From: Aurantimicrobium minutum
GTDB taxonomy: Bacteria; Actinomycetota; Actinomycetes; Actinomycetales; Microbacteriaceae
Direction: 5' to 3'
Length of the DNA: 64,000 nt
NCBI RefSeq assembly: GCF_002355535.1
Contig: NZ_AP017457.1
Location: 1,116,001 to 1,180,000 of the forward strand
In this document: positions 30,351-39,982 of the stretch, piece by piece
Layout: each line of letters starts with the position of its first letter
How positions within the stretch are numbered: position 1 is the stretch's first letter
Translations under genes and position numbers: made by a program
Notes under the pieces: model-generated
What the model was told of the DNA's origin: nothing
The model's input: only the letters and a program-made list of their open reading frames with translations
Databases searched by the model: none

Positions 30351-30372
30351 CTTTGCATTAACCCGGGTTGCC

Positions 30373-30999
30373 TCAGCTCACGTTGTGGTTGCGGTTTTTC
30401 AAAAACAGCCAAGAAAGGAATATCACGAGAGCTGGGTAGATCGCTTGGCTAGTTGTGACAACCCGTTCCCACAATCCTGCCGTGTGGATTTCAGGATTCG
30501 TCCACACGCTTAAGAACGCGAAAGCGATAGCTCCAAGAACGAGCGTCCCAACAATAGACGCAAGCGGTCGAACGATGGGGGGCCATTGGCGACCAAACCG
30601 CATGCCAAAGACTGGCCATATTGAAAAAATCACAAACGAAATGGTGGCAAAAACTCTGTGAGGCTCTGAGACGCCTACCAACGGGGTGGGGAAAATCGTG
30701 AGACCAATTGTTGCCAGCCCGCCCAGAAAAAACAACACGCGAGCAGGTTTGGCTATCACCTTGAACTGCAGAGCAACAATGATGTCGATTAGTGCACCCA
30801 GGAGAAAAAAGCTTGACTGGAGATATCTCACCGGAGATTCCGGTGATGCCAACTCACTAATTGTTTGGGTTATCGGGTCATAGCCAGGCCAGAGGGCAGC
30901 GGATAAGCTCCAGCCCAGTACTGACTGGACAGGCCCCAAGACGGCCAAGAAAAGCAGCAATCGACTGACCAGTTGCGGTTGCTTATCAGCTTGAGCCAT
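30373..30999 (-). CDS. DUF998-like membrane protein
   Basis: This 208-aa protein has six predicted membrane helices and the pattern GYDPITQTISELASP after the first helix, which is typical of DUF998 proteins. It follows the prophage directly and points toward it. The role of the family is unknown; the membrane location is clear. Confidence 0.75.
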   Translation of the reverse strand: MAQADKQPQLVSRLLLFLAVLGPVQSVLGWSLSAALWPGYDPITQTISELASPESPVRYLQSSFFLLGALIDIIVALQFKVIAKPARVLFFLGGLATIGLTIFPTPLVGVSEPHRVFATISFVIFSIWPVFGMRFGRQWPPIVRPLASIVGTLVLGAIAFAFLSVWTNPEIHTAGLWERVVTTSQAIYPALVIFLSWLFLKNRNHNVS

Positions 31000-31054
31000 G
31001 TTGCCCCTTTCGCATGAGAGCTTACGGGGCTATCTATGCACCTGCACAGGAAAG

Positions 31055-32038
31055 TTAGTGCCGGTGGTGGAATGGCTGAAGTGCGTCGTCAGGGATCTGA
31101 CCAAAGCGCCCATAGTTGAAGTCTTCGAGGGCTTGAATTACTTCCTCTTTGGTGTTCATCACAAACGGTCCATAAGCAACGACTGTCTCCTTGATGGGCA
31201 AACCACCAAGCAGGAGAACATCCAGTGCTCCGTTACGAGCATCCTGAGTTTTATCTGCAGTGAGAACAACACGATCACCATCAACCATGACAGCGAGGCT
31301 TCCTGCGCTGATAGGTGCAGCACTTCCACCCAGCTCACCTTCACCCACGGATCCTTGACCAGCGAGGGTGTAGGCAAGGGCATTGAACTCTGGGTTCCAC
31401 GGAATAGACACCGACGCTCCGGGAGCTAACGTGACGTGTGCAATAGTCATGGGAGTCTGTGACTTTCCAGGACCCACATGTCCGTCAATCTCACCTGCGA
31501 TGACGCGAATGAGTGCGCCGCCATCTTGACTGGAAAGCAGCTCAACGTCACCACCGGCAAGGTTTTGGTAGTTCGGTGCTGTCATCTTCTTTTCTGCCGG
31601 CAGGTTGATCCACAACTGGATGCCGTGGAAGAAACCACCAGACATCACCAGCTCATCTGGTGGAGTTTCGATGTGCAGCACACCAGAACCAGCAGTCATG
31701 TACTGGGTCGCACCGTTTTCGATAATGCCACCACCGCCGTGGTTGTCTTGGTGCTGGAAAGTGCCATCGATCATGTACGTGAAGGTCTCAAAACCACGGT
31801 GGGGGTGCCATGAGGTGCCACGTGGTTCGTACGGTGCATATTCAACTTCACCCATCTGATCCATGTGAATGAAGGGATCAATGTCTTGGTAGGAGACTCC
31901 AGCGAAAGCACGGGTCACGGGAAAACCGTCACCCTCAAAAGCTTGAGGCCCTCGAGTTACCGACTTAATTGCACGTGCTCGGCCAACGGCAGGAGCCAGG
32001 TGGGGAAGCGTGAACGTATCAGCGGTGACTGCGGGCAT
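31055..32038 (-). CDS. Pirin-family protein
   Basis: This 327-aa bicupin protein has the pirin pattern DPFIHMDQMG, WHPHRGFETFTYMIDG, HQDNHGGGG and LHIETPPDE, with the metal-binding His and Glu residues. Some pirins act as quercetin dioxygenases or regulators; the role here is unknown. The start at 32038 is chosen for AAGGAGA 6 nt upstream. Confidence 0.9.
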   Translation of the reverse strand: MPAVTADTFTLPHLAPAVGRARAIKSVTRGPQAFEGDGFPVTRAFAGVSYQDIDPFIHMDQMGEVEYAPYEPRGTSWHPHRGFETFTYMIDGTFQHQDNHGGGGIIENGATQYMTAGSGVLHIETPPDELVMSGGFFHGIQLWINLPAEKKMTAPNYQNLAGGDVELLSSQDGGALIRVIAGEIDGHVGPGKSQTPMTIAHVTLAPGASVSIPWNPEFNALAYTLAGQGSVGEGELGGSAAPISAGSLAVMVDGDRVVLTADKTQDARNGALDVLLLGGLPIKETVVAYGPFVMNTKEEVIQALEDFNYGRFGQIPDDALQPFHHRH

Positions 32039-32106
32039 TGTGTTCTCCTTAGTGAGATCCACTACTGATAAGTCGAATAGTTCTTCAAGTATTCCCTGTT
32101 AACGAT

Positions 32107-32132
32107 CAATGGCACCCCGAAGGGTGCCATTG
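32107..32132 (-). terminator. Terminator hairpin behind the H1-like gene
   Basis: A perfect 11-bp stem (CAATGGCACCC/GGGTGCCATTG) with loop CGAA lies 21 bp after the H1-like stop codon. TCGTTAACAGG follows on the minus strand. Confidence 0.7.
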
Positions 32133-32152
32133 ACTGAGTTAAGAAACCGAAG

Positions 32153-32782
32153 TTACTTTTTGACTGCTGGCTTAGCTGCAGGCTTTGCAGCTGGCTTAGC
32201 AGGAGCCTTCTTTGCAACGGGCTTCGCAGCAGGCTTGGTTGCAGGTGCCTTCTTGGCAGCTGGCTTAGCTACTGGCTTGGCAGGAGCCTTCTTTGCAGCA
32301 GGCTTCGCAGCAGCGGTTTTTGCAGCAGGCTTCGCAGCAGGCTTAGCAGGAGACTTTGCTGCAGGCTTTGCAGCTGGCTTAGCTGGAGCCTTCTTCGCAA
32401 CAGGCTTCGCAGCAACCTTGGTGGCTGGCTTTGCAGCAGCAGTTTTAGCTACTGGCTTCTTTGCAGCGGGCTTCGCGGCTGGCTTGGCAGGAGCCTTCTT
32501 TGCAGCTGGCTTAGCAGCAGCGGTCTTTGCAGCAGGCTTAGCGGGAGCCTTCTTTGCTGCTGGCTTAGCAGCTGGCTTCTTTGCAGCAACAGTCTTCTTA
32601 ACTGCTGCGGTGGTCTTTGCTGCGTCTTTCTTGATGGTGGCAGCGGCATCCTTGGATGCTGCGGTCACATCTGCTGCAACGTCTTCAACCTTGACAACAA
32701 CTTCTGCTGCGGTTGCACCGGCCTGCTTTGCGCCGGAACGGAATGCCTTCTTGAGCGAGGCGAGGAAAGATGACTTAGCCAT
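32153..32782 (-). CDS. Histone H1-like Lys/Ala/Pro-rich protein
   Basis: This 209-aa protein has an N-terminal helical part (residues 1-55) and then about 150 residues made almost only of Lys, Ala and Pro in AAKKPAAKP and KKAPAKPAAK units. This matches the basic tails of eukaryotic H1 and of bacterial nucleoid proteins such as the HupB tail. No HU domain is attached. It probably binds and compacts DNA. The repeat array can change in length by slippage, so the assembled length should be treated with care. Confidence 0.75.
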   Translation of the reverse strand: MAKSSFLASLKKAFRSGAKQAGATAAEVVVKVEDVAADVTAASKDAAATIKKDAAKTTAAVKKTVAAKKPAAKPAAKKAPAKPAAKTAAAKPAAKKAPAKPAAKPAAKKPVAKTAAAKPATKVAAKPVAKKAPAKPAAKPAAKSPAKPAAKPAAKTAAAKPAAKKAPAKPVAKPAAKKAPATKPAAKPVAKKAPAKPAAKPAAKPAVKK

Positions 32783-32916
32783 CAGGAGAACACTCTCTTT
32801 TCATATTGGGTGTGCGGGGGAAAATCCTGGTTAAGAGTAACTTGTGAGTTTCCTCGGAGCTTGCTGGCTAGTCGCGAGCCGTCACATTCGGCTTGTGAAC
32901 GAACTAACATAGGCAG

Positions 32917-34464
32917 GTGAGTTTTTCCCTCCCTGCCTCGAACTACGTCAGCGTGACCTGGGGCGTTCGACCCGAATCAGGTGGGCTCACTGTCACTCTG
33001 TTACACCGCGCTGGAATCTTGAGCCAGGCCGGTGCTGGTCATGTGATTGTTCTGACCTTCGATAGCTATCCACACTATGACCAAATCGAAGAGCAGATGC
33101 GGCAGCTCGGTCGTCTCGATGGAGACGTCTCGATTGAGAACATCTGGGATTGGTTACGCACTGAACACATTCCCTCACGACCTACTGGACCTTCACCCAA
33201 GCTCAATGAAGCCTTTACACCCCTGGGTGACGGTGATGAGTTTGAGGAGCTTTACCGAGACGGTGTTCTCTACAGCCGCATCCGCTATGCCGCAGACGAG
33301 CTCACCATCTTGCAAACCGATCACTACCGCGCAGATGGAACGCTGATGCTCAGCGACCGCCGGGACTTCCGCGAGCGCGGAATCCGAGGCGGACGCCGCA
33401 TCATTGTGTGTGACCACGCAGGTGAACCGTTCAAGCTGTGGAAGTTCCAGAATGATTTCTATCACTGGGTGCTTGATCGCAGATTTGGATCACAACAGAC
33501 CACCTTCGTGATTGACAGCAAGACGGCAGTGGGAATGTTTGTGGGTTATCGTCGCCGCAATGCACTGACGGTGCACGTCATTCAGGGCGCACACATTGAG
33601 GGCACAACTTCTGATGGTCGCCCCATTCTTTCAGAAGTACGACACAAGAGCATTCGTGAGTTACCGGGATTCGATCTGGTTGCAGCTTTGACCAAACGTC
33701 AGCGCAAAGACATTACGGCCGTCATGGGGGCAAGCCCCAATCTGGTAGTGATTCCAAACTCGGTGCCATTGCCAGATCCTGCTTCGATTACGGTTGAGCG
33801 CCAAGTGAACCGGGGACTCGTTGTCGCTACCTTTATTCCTCGTAAGCGTGTGCATCTTGCGATTGAAGCAACTTCACGAGCACAGCTGATGGTGGGCTCT
33901 GGGTTGAGTCTGGATGTCTATGGCGATGGGGAGACGCGTCCCGAGGTCGAGGCAGCCCTGGCGGAGCACAACGCCGGTGAGTACACCACCTTGCACGGCT
34001 ACAGCACCACGGCTCTGGAAGAAACAAAGACAGCTTCTTTTATTCTCATTACCTCTGAAACGGAAGGCACACCCCTTGTGTTGTTAGAGGGTATGGCAGC
34101 TGGGTGTATTCCGATTGCTTTTGATATTCGCTATGGCCCCAGTGATCTGATTACCCACGGTGTTAACGGCTTCCTCATTCCTGACGGGGATGTCACAGCA
34201 ATGGCACAAGCCATTGCCACCTTGCAGCAGCTACCTGCTGAAAAAGTAACGGCCATGCGTGAGGCAGCCATCGCAACCGTGCAGGGTTTCAACGACGAGG
34301 CCGTGTTACAGCTGTGGGGCAAAGAGTTGACGAAGGCGTGGAAACATAAGTCTGCAGCCTGGTGGCGAACACTGCGTAAATGGCAGGCTTGGAATGCTGC
34401 CCGCCACTATGAAAAAACCAATCCTGAAATTGGGCCCAAACTTCCTCCGCCACCTCGGCGTTAA
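32917..34464 (+). CDS. TagE/TarM-like family 4 glycosyltransferase
   Basis: This 515-aa protein has an N-terminal domain with the VTWGVRPESGGLTVTLLHRAG start and a C-terminal GT-B part with VVIPNSVP, ATFIPRKRVHLAIEA, the DVYGDGETRPEVE turn and SETEGTPLVLLEGMAAGCIPIAF with the donor-binding Glu residues. The layout resembles poly(glycerol- or ribitol-phosphate) glycosyltransferases, so it may decorate wall polymers. The start is GTG at 32917. It is followed 18 nt later by the carbonic anhydrase gene. Confidence 0.75.
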   Translation: MSFSLPASNYVSVTWGVRPESGGLTVTLLHRAGILSQAGAGHVIVLTFDSYPHYDQIEEQMRQLGRLDGDVSIENIWDWLRTEHIPSRPTGPSPKLNEAFTPLGDGDEFEELYRDGVLYSRIRYAADELTILQTDHYRADGTLMLSDRRDFRERGIRGGRRIIVCDHAGEPFKLWKFQNDFYHWVLDRRFGSQQTTFVIDSKTAVGMFVGYRRRNALTVHVIQGAHIEGTTSDGRPILSEVRHKSIRELPGFDLVAALTKRQRKDITAVMGASPNLVVIPNSVPLPDPASITVERQVNRGLVVATFIPRKRVHLAIEATSRAQLMVGSGLSLDVYGDGETRPEVEAALAEHNAGEYTTLHGYSTTALEETKTASFILITSETEGTPLVLLEGMAAGCIPIAFDIRYGPSDLITHGVNGFLIPDGDVTAMAQAIATLQQLPAEKVTAMREAAIATVQGFNDEAVLQLWGKELTKAWKHKSAAWWRTLRKWQAWNAARHYEKTNPEIGPKLPPPPRR

Positions 34465-34482
34465 CCTTCTAGGCTTGGGAGC

Positions 34483-35019
34483 ATGACTTCTCCTGATGCC
34501 CAGATCATTTCTGTTCCCACCTATGGCACTCCGGTCGTTGATGACTCGTGCTACATCGCACCAGGCGGTCGCCTGGCCGGCGATGTCACGCTGCACGCCA
34601 ACGTGGGTATCTGGTTCAACGCGGTGCTGCGTGGAGACTACGAACCAATCGTGATCGGTGAGGGCTCCAACATCCAAGACAACGTCAGTGGCCACGTCGA
34701 CACTGGCTATCCCCTCACACTGGGTAAGAACGTGTCTGTGGGACACAACGCGGTTATTCACGGCTGCACTGTGGAAGATGATTGCCTCATTGGCATGCAT
34801 GCCACCGTGATGAACGGTGCTGTGATTGGCAAGGGTTCTTTAGTTGCTGCCGGTGCGCTCGTTCTGGAGGGAACAATTGTTCCTCCGGGTTCACTGGTTG
34901 CGGGTGTGCCAGCGAAGGTGCGCCGCGAACTCACTCCAGAAGAGCAAGAGGCTGTGCGAAACAATGCGGCGAACTACCGTAAACGCCTGGAGATTTACAA
35001 AGCTGAAGCAACAGCGTAA
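34483..35019 (+). CDS. Gamma-class carbonic anhydrase family protein
   Basis: This 178-aa protein is a left-handed beta-helix with hexapeptide repeats (VIGEGSNIQDN, LGKNVSVGHNAVIHGCTV, VIGKGSLVAAGALV) and metal-site histidines in SGHVD, GHNAVIHG. This matches YrdA/PaaY proteins. Zinc binding is likely; true carbonic anhydrase activity varies in this family. It ends before a strong hairpin. Confidence 0.88.
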   Translation: MTSPDAQIISVPTYGTPVVDDSCYIAPGGRLAGDVTLHANVGIWFNAVLRGDYEPIVIGEGSNIQDNVSGHVDTGYPLTLGKNVSVGHNAVIHGCTVEDDCLIGMHATVMNGAVIGKGSLVAAGALVLEGTIVPPGSLVAGVPAKVRRELTPEEQEAVRNNAANYRKRLEIYKAEATA

Positions 35020-35058
35020 TTACTTTTCATTGATGGAAGTTATTCCGGGTTATGTAAT

Positions 35059-35091
35059 AAGTCGGAAAAACTAGGCTCCATTTTCCGACTT
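35059..35091. terminator. Bidirectional terminator-like hairpin
   Basis: AAGTCGGAAAA pairs with TTTTCCGACTT across 11 nt, between the convergent carbonic anhydrase and folD genes. Confidence 0.65.
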
Positions 35092-35134
35092 ACGCGCAAA
35101 GCCGGAAAACCTGATTCTTCATTCTTTTGAGAAT

Positions 35135-36016
35135 TTAAGAAAGCGCCTGTTCCGCAGCCTTCACCACATTCGCCAAAAGCATGGCCCTGGTCATGGGACC
35201 AACTCCGCCGGGGTTTGGTGAGAAGTGGCCAGCAATCTCAGCAACCGCGGGATCAACATCACCGGTGAGCTGTGCTTTGCCCGTTTCTGCATTCTCAACA
35301 CGAGTAATTCCCACGTCCAACACAGCAGCACCGGGCTTGACCCACTCAGGTTTGATGAAGTGAGGAACACCCACAGCGGCAACGACAACATCGGCGCGAC
35401 GAATGTCGTCCTCGATGTTGACGGTGCGGGAGTGAGTGAGTGTCACCGTGGCATCTACGCCCTTGCGTGTTAGCAAGAGTCCTAGTGGGCGCCCCACGGT
35501 CAGCCCACGGCCCACCACAGTGACATGCTTGCCTGACAGTGGAACGTCATAGCGAGTGAGCAATTCCACAATCCCGGCAGGAGTGCACGGAAGTGGCGAA
35601 GCCAGCTCACCTTCAATACCCATAACCAAGCGCCCCAAGTTCATGGGATGCAGGCCATCAGCATCTTTCGCAGGGTCAATCAACTCAAGAGCAGCATGCT
35701 CATCGAGGCCCTTGGGCAATGGCAACTGCACGATGTAACCGGTGACAGCAGGGTCTTCGTTGAGCTGCTTAATGGCAGCTTCAACATCAGCCTGAGTGGC
35801 TGTTGCAGGCAAATCAATTCGAATCGAATTGATACCTACTTCAGCACAGTCGCGGTGTTTACCCGAGACATACGAATGCGATCCAGGGTCATCGCCAACC
35901 AGCAGCGTTCCCAAGCCAGGGGTAATGCCCTGGGCTTTGAGTGCTGCGATGCGTTGTGCGAGTTCACCCTTGACGGCAGAAGCGGTAGCTTTTCCGTCGA
36001 GAGTGACTGCTACCAC
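35135..36016 (-). CDS. folD: FolD methylene-THF dehydrogenase/cyclohydrolase
   Basis: This 293-aa protein interconverts methylene-, methenyl- and formyl-tetrahydrofolate. Diagnostic segments are [19 protein letters not shown] (with the catalytic Lys of Y-x-x-x-K), [52 protein letters not shown] and the C-terminal [10 protein letters not shown]. It overlaps glyA by 7 nt, so both form a one-carbon operon behind the ZTP riboswitch. Confidence 0.97.
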   Translation of the reverse strand: MVAVTLDGKATASAVKGELAQRIAALKAQGITPGLGTLLVGDDPGSHSYVSGKHRDCAEVGINSIRIDLPATATQADVEAAIKQLNEDPAVTGYIVQLPLPKGLDEHAALELIDPAKDADGLHPMNLGRLVMGIEGELASPLPCTPAGIVELLTRYDVPLSGKHVTVVGRGLTVGRPLGLLLTRKGVDATVTLTHSRTVNIEDDIRRADVVVAAVGVPHFIKPEWVKPGAAVLDVGITRVENAETGKAQLTGDVDPAVAEIAGHFSPNPGGVGPMTRAMLLANVVKAAEQALS

Positions 36017-37290
36017 TGCTCGAGGCCTGGGTACAGTGGGAACTTCTCGGTGAGAACCTTCACGCGAGCCTTGAGCGCAGACACATCTGCACCGGGCTTG
36101 AGTGCCTCAGCAATGATGTCTGCAACCTCGGTGAACTCAACGTCGCCGAAGCCACGAGTTGCCAATGCAGGAGTTCCAATACGCAAACCCGAGGTCACCA
36201 TAGGTGGACGTGGGTCGAAGGGAACAGCGTTACGGTTCACGGTGATACCGGCAGCGTGCAGAACATCTTCTGCCTGCTGGCCATCCAGTGGAGAGTTACG
36301 CAGGTCAACGAGAACCAGGTGAACCTGGGTTCCACCGGTGAGGACGTCCACGCCGGCTTCCTTCATATCTGCCTGGGTGAGGCGCTCAGCAATGATCTGG
36401 GCACCACGAAGTGTGCGCTCGGTGCGGTCCTTGAATGCAGGTTCCATTGCCAGCTTGAAGGCGGTTGCCTTCGCTGCGATGACGTGCATGAGTGGTCCAC
36501 CCTGCTGTCCAGGGAACACTGCAGAGTTGAGCTTCTTAGCCAGTTCTTCGTCACGGCTGAGGATCAAACCGGAGCGAGGACCTGCCAAGGTCTTGTGCAC
36601 GGTGGTGGAAACAACGTCAGCGTAAGGAACGGGGTTGGGGTGCAAACCAGCAGCAACCAAACCAGCGAAGTGAGCCATGTCGACCCAGAGCTTGGCGCCG
36701 ACCTCGTCGGCGATTGCACGGAATTCAGCAAAGTCGAGCTGACGTGGGTAAGCAGACCATCCCGCGATGATCACAGCAGGCTTGTGCTCGTGAGCGAGCT
36801 TGCGCACGACCTCCATGTCGACCAGGAACGTTTCAGGGTCAACACCGTACGCAACAGGGTTGTAGATGCGACCAGAAAAGTTGAGCTTCATGCCGTGGGT
36901 GAGGTGTCCACCGTGTGCAAGTTCAAGACCCAAGATGGTGTCACCAGGCTGAGCAATCGCGTGCAGTACAGCAGCGTTAGCGGTAGCACCGGAGTGTGGC
37001 TGAACGTTGGCGTAGGCAGCACCGAAGAGCTTCTTTGCGCGCTCAATTGCGAGGCTTTCAGCTACGTCAACAAATTCGCAACCACCGTAGTAGCGCTTGC
37101 CGGGGTAGCCTTCGGCGTACTTGTTGGTGAGGACAGAACCCTGAGATTCGAGCACTGCACGAGGAACGAAGTTCTCGGAGGCAATCATCTCGAGGAAGTC
37201 GCGCTGACGGCCGAGTTCATCCTGCAGGACTGCAGCAATCTCGGGGTCAACCTCGGAGAGCGGGGCGTTGAAGGTGTTATCTGAAGACAC
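36010..37290 (-). CDS. glyA: Serine hydroxymethyltransferase
   Basis: This 426-aa PLP enzyme makes glycine and methylene-THF from serine and THF. It shows the folate and PLP motifs [46 protein letters not shown], and the PLP lysine in [19 protein letters not shown]. Length is normal. A ZTP riboswitch precedes it, and folD follows with overlap. AGGAGCC lies 7 nt before the start. Confidence 0.98.
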   Translation of the reverse strand: MSSDNTFNAPLSEVDPEIAAVLQDELGRQRDFLEMIASENFVPRAVLESQGSVLTNKYAEGYPGKRYYGGCEFVDVAESLAIERAKKLFGAAYANVQPHSGATANAAVLHAIAQPGDTILGLELAHGGHLTHGMKLNFSGRIYNPVAYGVDPETFLVDMEVVRKLAHEHKPAVIIAGWSAYPRQLDFAEFRAIADEVGAKLWVDMAHFAGLVAAGLHPNPVPYADVVSTTVHKTLAGPRSGLILSRDEELAKKLNSAVFPGQQGGPLMHVIAAKATAFKLAMEPAFKDRTERTLRGAQIIAERLTQADMKEAGVDVLTGGTQVHLVLVDLRNSPLDGQQAEDVLHAAGITVNRNAVPFDPRPPMVTSGLRIGTPALATRGFGDVEFTEVADIIAEALKPGADVSALKARVKVLTEKFPLYPGLEQW

Positions 37291-37342
37291 AGTTGGCTCC
37301 TAGGTGTAGACCGGGACAAACCCGGTAACAGGTTTTTTCGTT

Positions 37343-37420
37343 ATGGCCCAGGCGTTCGGCCACATCCGATCCGTTAATCGCTCCCCGATGGAAACCCATC
37401 TCAACGCCAGTTGCGACCGT
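37343..37420 (-). ncRNA. ZTP (pfl) riboswitch upstream of glyA
   Basis: On the minus strand the pfl motif core is visible: GCAACTGGCGTTGAGATGGG, CCATCGGGGAGCGAT, then after a linker GCCGAACGCCTGGGCC. A short hairpin ACCGGG/TCCCGGT and the SD AGGAG follow. The RNA senses ZTP/ZMP, signs of folate shortage, and normally turns on glyA and folD. Confidence 0.88.
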
Positions 37421-37457
37421 GTCAGTCTACCAAGCTTGAAGGCAATAATCTTGATAC

Positions 37458-38312
37458 ATGTCTGAAGCTACGCACTGGGTACTCACCTTTGTTTGTGCCG
37501 ATAAACCCGGCATTGTTCACGCAGTATCCGGCGCCATTGTTGCAGCCAATGGAAATATCACCGAGAGCCAGCAATTCTCCAGCGATGACACTGGAACTTT
37601 CTTCATGCGCTTGCAGGTAGAGACCACAGCTAGCCGTGAAGAATTTGAGCTGGCACTGCAGCCAGTCACCAGCGCATATGACATGGACTGGCGCTTGGAT
37701 GTGGTTGGTCGCCCCCTGCGCACCCTCGTGCTCGCCACCAAGGCAGCGCACTGCCTCAACGACCTCCTCTTCCGTCAGCGGGCAGGACAACTGCCTGTCG
37801 ATATTCCTCTTGTGCTGAGTAACCACACTGACCTGGCAGATCTCGCCGGCTTCTATGGCATTCCCTTCGAATCCATGCCGGTGACCTCACCTGAGCAGAA
37901 AGCGGCATTCGAGAAGCGGCTGCTTGAGGTCGTGGAAGAACATGACATCGAATTAGTTGTGCTTGCCCGCTATATGCAAGTTCTCTCTCCCGAATTGTGT
38001 AACAAGCTCGAAGGCAAAATCATCAACATTCACCACAGCTTCTTGCCTGGCTTCAAGGGAGCAAACCCCTACAAGCAGGCTCACGCTCGCGGTGTGAAAC
38101 TCATTGGTGCCACTGCCCACTTCGTCACCACAGACTTAGATGAAGGCCCCATCATTGAGCAAAACGTTGTCCGGGTGGATCACTCCCGCACGCCAGAAGA
38201 ACTCGTCGCCATCGGTCAAGACGAAGAAAGTCGCACCCTCACCCAGGCTGTGAAGTGGTTTGCTGAAGACCGCGTGCTCCGCGACGGTCAACGCACCATC
38301 ATCTTCAAATAG
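37458..38312 (+). CDS. purU: Formyltetrahydrofolate deformylase
   Basis: This 284-aa protein has an N-terminal ACT domain (HWVLTFVCADKPGIVHAVSG) and a C-terminal formyl transferase domain with VLARYMQVLS, INIHHSFLPGFKGANPY and DLDEGPIIEQ carrying the catalytic Asn, His and Asp. It releases formate from 10-formyl-THF and so balances the folate pool. It is divergent from glyA-folD. Confidence 0.95.
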   Translation: MSEATHWVLTFVCADKPGIVHAVSGAIVAANGNITESQQFSSDDTGTFFMRLQVETTASREEFELALQPVTSAYDMDWRLDVVGRPLRTLVLATKAAHCLNDLLFRQRAGQLPVDIPLVLSNHTDLADLAGFYGIPFESMPVTSPEQKAAFEKRLLEVVEEHDIELVVLARYMQVLSPELCNKLEGKIINIHHSFLPGFKGANPYKQAHARGVKLIGATAHFVTTDLDEGPIIEQNVVRVDHSRTPEELVAIGQDEESRTLTQAVKWFAEDRVLRDGQRTIIFK

Positions 38313-38359
38313 CAACATCTCTCGTTCACCAAAAGTTAAGACGTTAGTTTTCCATTCGC

Positions 38360-38385
38360 GGGAATAGTTTCGTCGCTGTCGGGTT
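38360..38385 (+). promoter_or_regulatory. Possible ECF-type promoter of the YceI gene
   Basis: GGGAAT at 38360-38365 and GTT at 38383-38385 with 17 nt between resemble the GGAAT-N16/17-GTT promoters of ECF sigma factors of the SigR/SigE type. The distance to the start codon (50 nt) is suitable. This is pattern reading only. Confidence 0.3.
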
Positions 38386-38435
38386 AGCCCCACTGAGAGA
38401 ACTCTCACGGATACCCCAACACGAAAGAAACATTC

Positions 38436-39002
38436 ATGACTATTACTGCTGAAACCATTCCTGGCTACAAGGCTGGAACCTGGACCATCGACAAGACCCA
38501 CTCCTCGGTCGGCTTCTCTGTTCGCCACCTCATGATCAGCAAGGTCAAGGGCACCTTCGAAGACTTCGATGCCACATTCGTAACCGGCGAGAACCCCCTC
38601 GACACCACGGTGTCTGCGGTTGCTCAGGTTGCCTCCATCAACACCAACGAAGAAAACCGTGACGGTCACTTGCGCACCAACGATTTCTTCGAAGCAGACA
38701 CCTACCCCACCATCTCCTTCGTCTCCACTGGCGTGAAGGTTAAGGATGCCGAAGACGGTGAATTCATTGTTACCGGTGATCTCACCATCAAGGGCATCAC
38801 CAAGAGCGTTGACTTTGAATTCGAACTCGGTGGCTTTGCTACCGACCCCTACGGCAACTACAAGGTCGCTGCTTCAGCTGAAACCGAGATCAACCGTGAA
38901 GACTTTGGTCTGACCTGGAATGCAGCATTGGAAACCGGTGGTGTTCTCGTCGGCGAGAAGGTCAAGATCACTCTCGACTTCCAGGCCGTGCTTCAGGCCT
39001 AG
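38436..39002 (+). CDS. YceI-family protein
   Basis: This 188-aa protein has the YceI pattern GTWTIDKTHSSVGFSVRHLM, then VKGTFEDFDATF, and GDLTIKGITKSVDFEFE and a late EINREDFGLTWN. The family forms a lipocalin-like barrel that binds isoprenoid-type lipids. No signal peptide is present, so this copy is probably cytoplasmic. AAAGAAA lies before the ATG. Confidence 0.93.
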   Translation: MTITAETIPGYKAGTWTIDKTHSSVGFSVRHLMISKVKGTFEDFDATFVTGENPLDTTVSAVAQVASINTNEENRDGHLRTNDFFEADTYPTISFVSTGVKVKDAEDGEFIVTGDLTIKGITKSVDFEFELGGFATDPYGNYKVAASAETEINREDFGLTWNAALETGGVLVGEKVKITLDFQAVLQA

Positions 39003-39107
39003 CTCAACCTGGTGTGGGGTGATGTCGTCTCCATCGCCCCACACCCCTTCGGGAATATTTCCTGCTCCCGTAACCTTATCTTCAACACAGCACCTCAAAG
39101 GACCACC

Positions 39108-39893
39108 ATGAGCGAGAACACCACCACACAGCCCGTCCTGTTTATGAGCCATGGTGCGCCCATGCTGGTCGATGACCAGCGCTGGTCTGGTGAACTTGCT
39201 TCGTGGGGCCAAGAACTGGATAAACCCAAGCAAATCTTGATGGTCTCCGCGCACTGGGAAGAAGCTCCCCCCACCATCAGCTCAACCCAGGAGCACACTC
39301 CCCTGGTCTATGACTTTTATGGGTTCCCCAGCAAGTACTACGAGATGCAATATGACACTCCTGCAGCAGTAGAGCTAGCCACAGAAGTTCTTGGTGTGCT
39401 CGGCCCCCAGGTCCAGCAGGACCAGGGCCGAGGCCTCGACCACGGTGCCTATGTTCCACTCACCCAGATGTATCCCGATGCGGATGTTCCTGTGTTGCAG
39501 TTATCTTTGCCGAGTTTGAATCCGGTGGAACTTTTCGAGATGGGGCGCAAGCTTGCTCCGCTGCGTGATGCCGGAACAATGATTATTGGCTCGGGGTTCA
39601 CAACCCACAACCTGCGCTGGTTCAACCCCGGTGCCGGTCCTGATGTGACACCACCCCAGGCCTCAGCCGAGTTCGATCACTGGGCAGCCGAAGCGTTAGA
39701 GAACAAAGACATTGATGCGTTACTGAACTTCTGGGATGACGCTCCAGCTGCCCATGAAGCACATCCCCGCATTGAGCACTGGGCTCCGCTTTATGTCGCA
39801 CTGGGAGCTGCATTAGACAGCGGTTTAGATAACACCAGCACTATTGACGGCTTTTGGTACGGACTCTCTAAGCGGTCCTGGCAGTTTGCGTAA
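39108..39893 (+). CDS. DODA-type extradiol dioxygenase (LigB family)
   Basis: This 261-aa protein has FMSHGAPM (metal His), VSAHWEE (second His), GLDHGAYVPL and GSGFTTHN, the pattern of 4,5-DOPA dioxygenase/YgiD proteins that open catechol rings with a divalent metal. The start at 39108 is chosen for AAAGGA 7 nt upstream. The natural substrate is unknown. Confidence 0.92.
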   Translation: MSENTTTQPVLFMSHGAPMLVDDQRWSGELASWGQELDKPKQILMVSAHWEEAPPTISSTQEHTPLVYDFYGFPSKYYEMQYDTPAAVELATEVLGVLGPQVQQDQGRGLDHGAYVPLTQMYPDADVPVLQLSLPSLNPVELFEMGRKLAPLRDAGTMIIGSGFTTHNLRWFNPGAGPDVTPPQASAEFDHWAAEALENKDIDALLNFWDDAPAAHEAHPRIEHWAPLYVALGAALDSGLDNTSTIDGFWYGLSKRSWQFA

Positions 39894-39982
39894 ATATAGC
39901 TACAAACACTGCCACTAACTTTCATAAGTAATTCATAGGTTCCCCATAGGGTGCCTTCAGATAGGCCTGACAGGTTTATCTC

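Noticed and set aside
32109-32834. Ala/Gly/Phe-rich frame on the plus strand, looking like a membrane protein
   Set aside because: It is the complement of the Lys/Ala/Pro repeat of the H1-like gene.
36256-37284. 342-codon frame on the plus strand
   Set aside because: It is antisense to glyA, which has all family motifs; the frame is a by-product of codon use.
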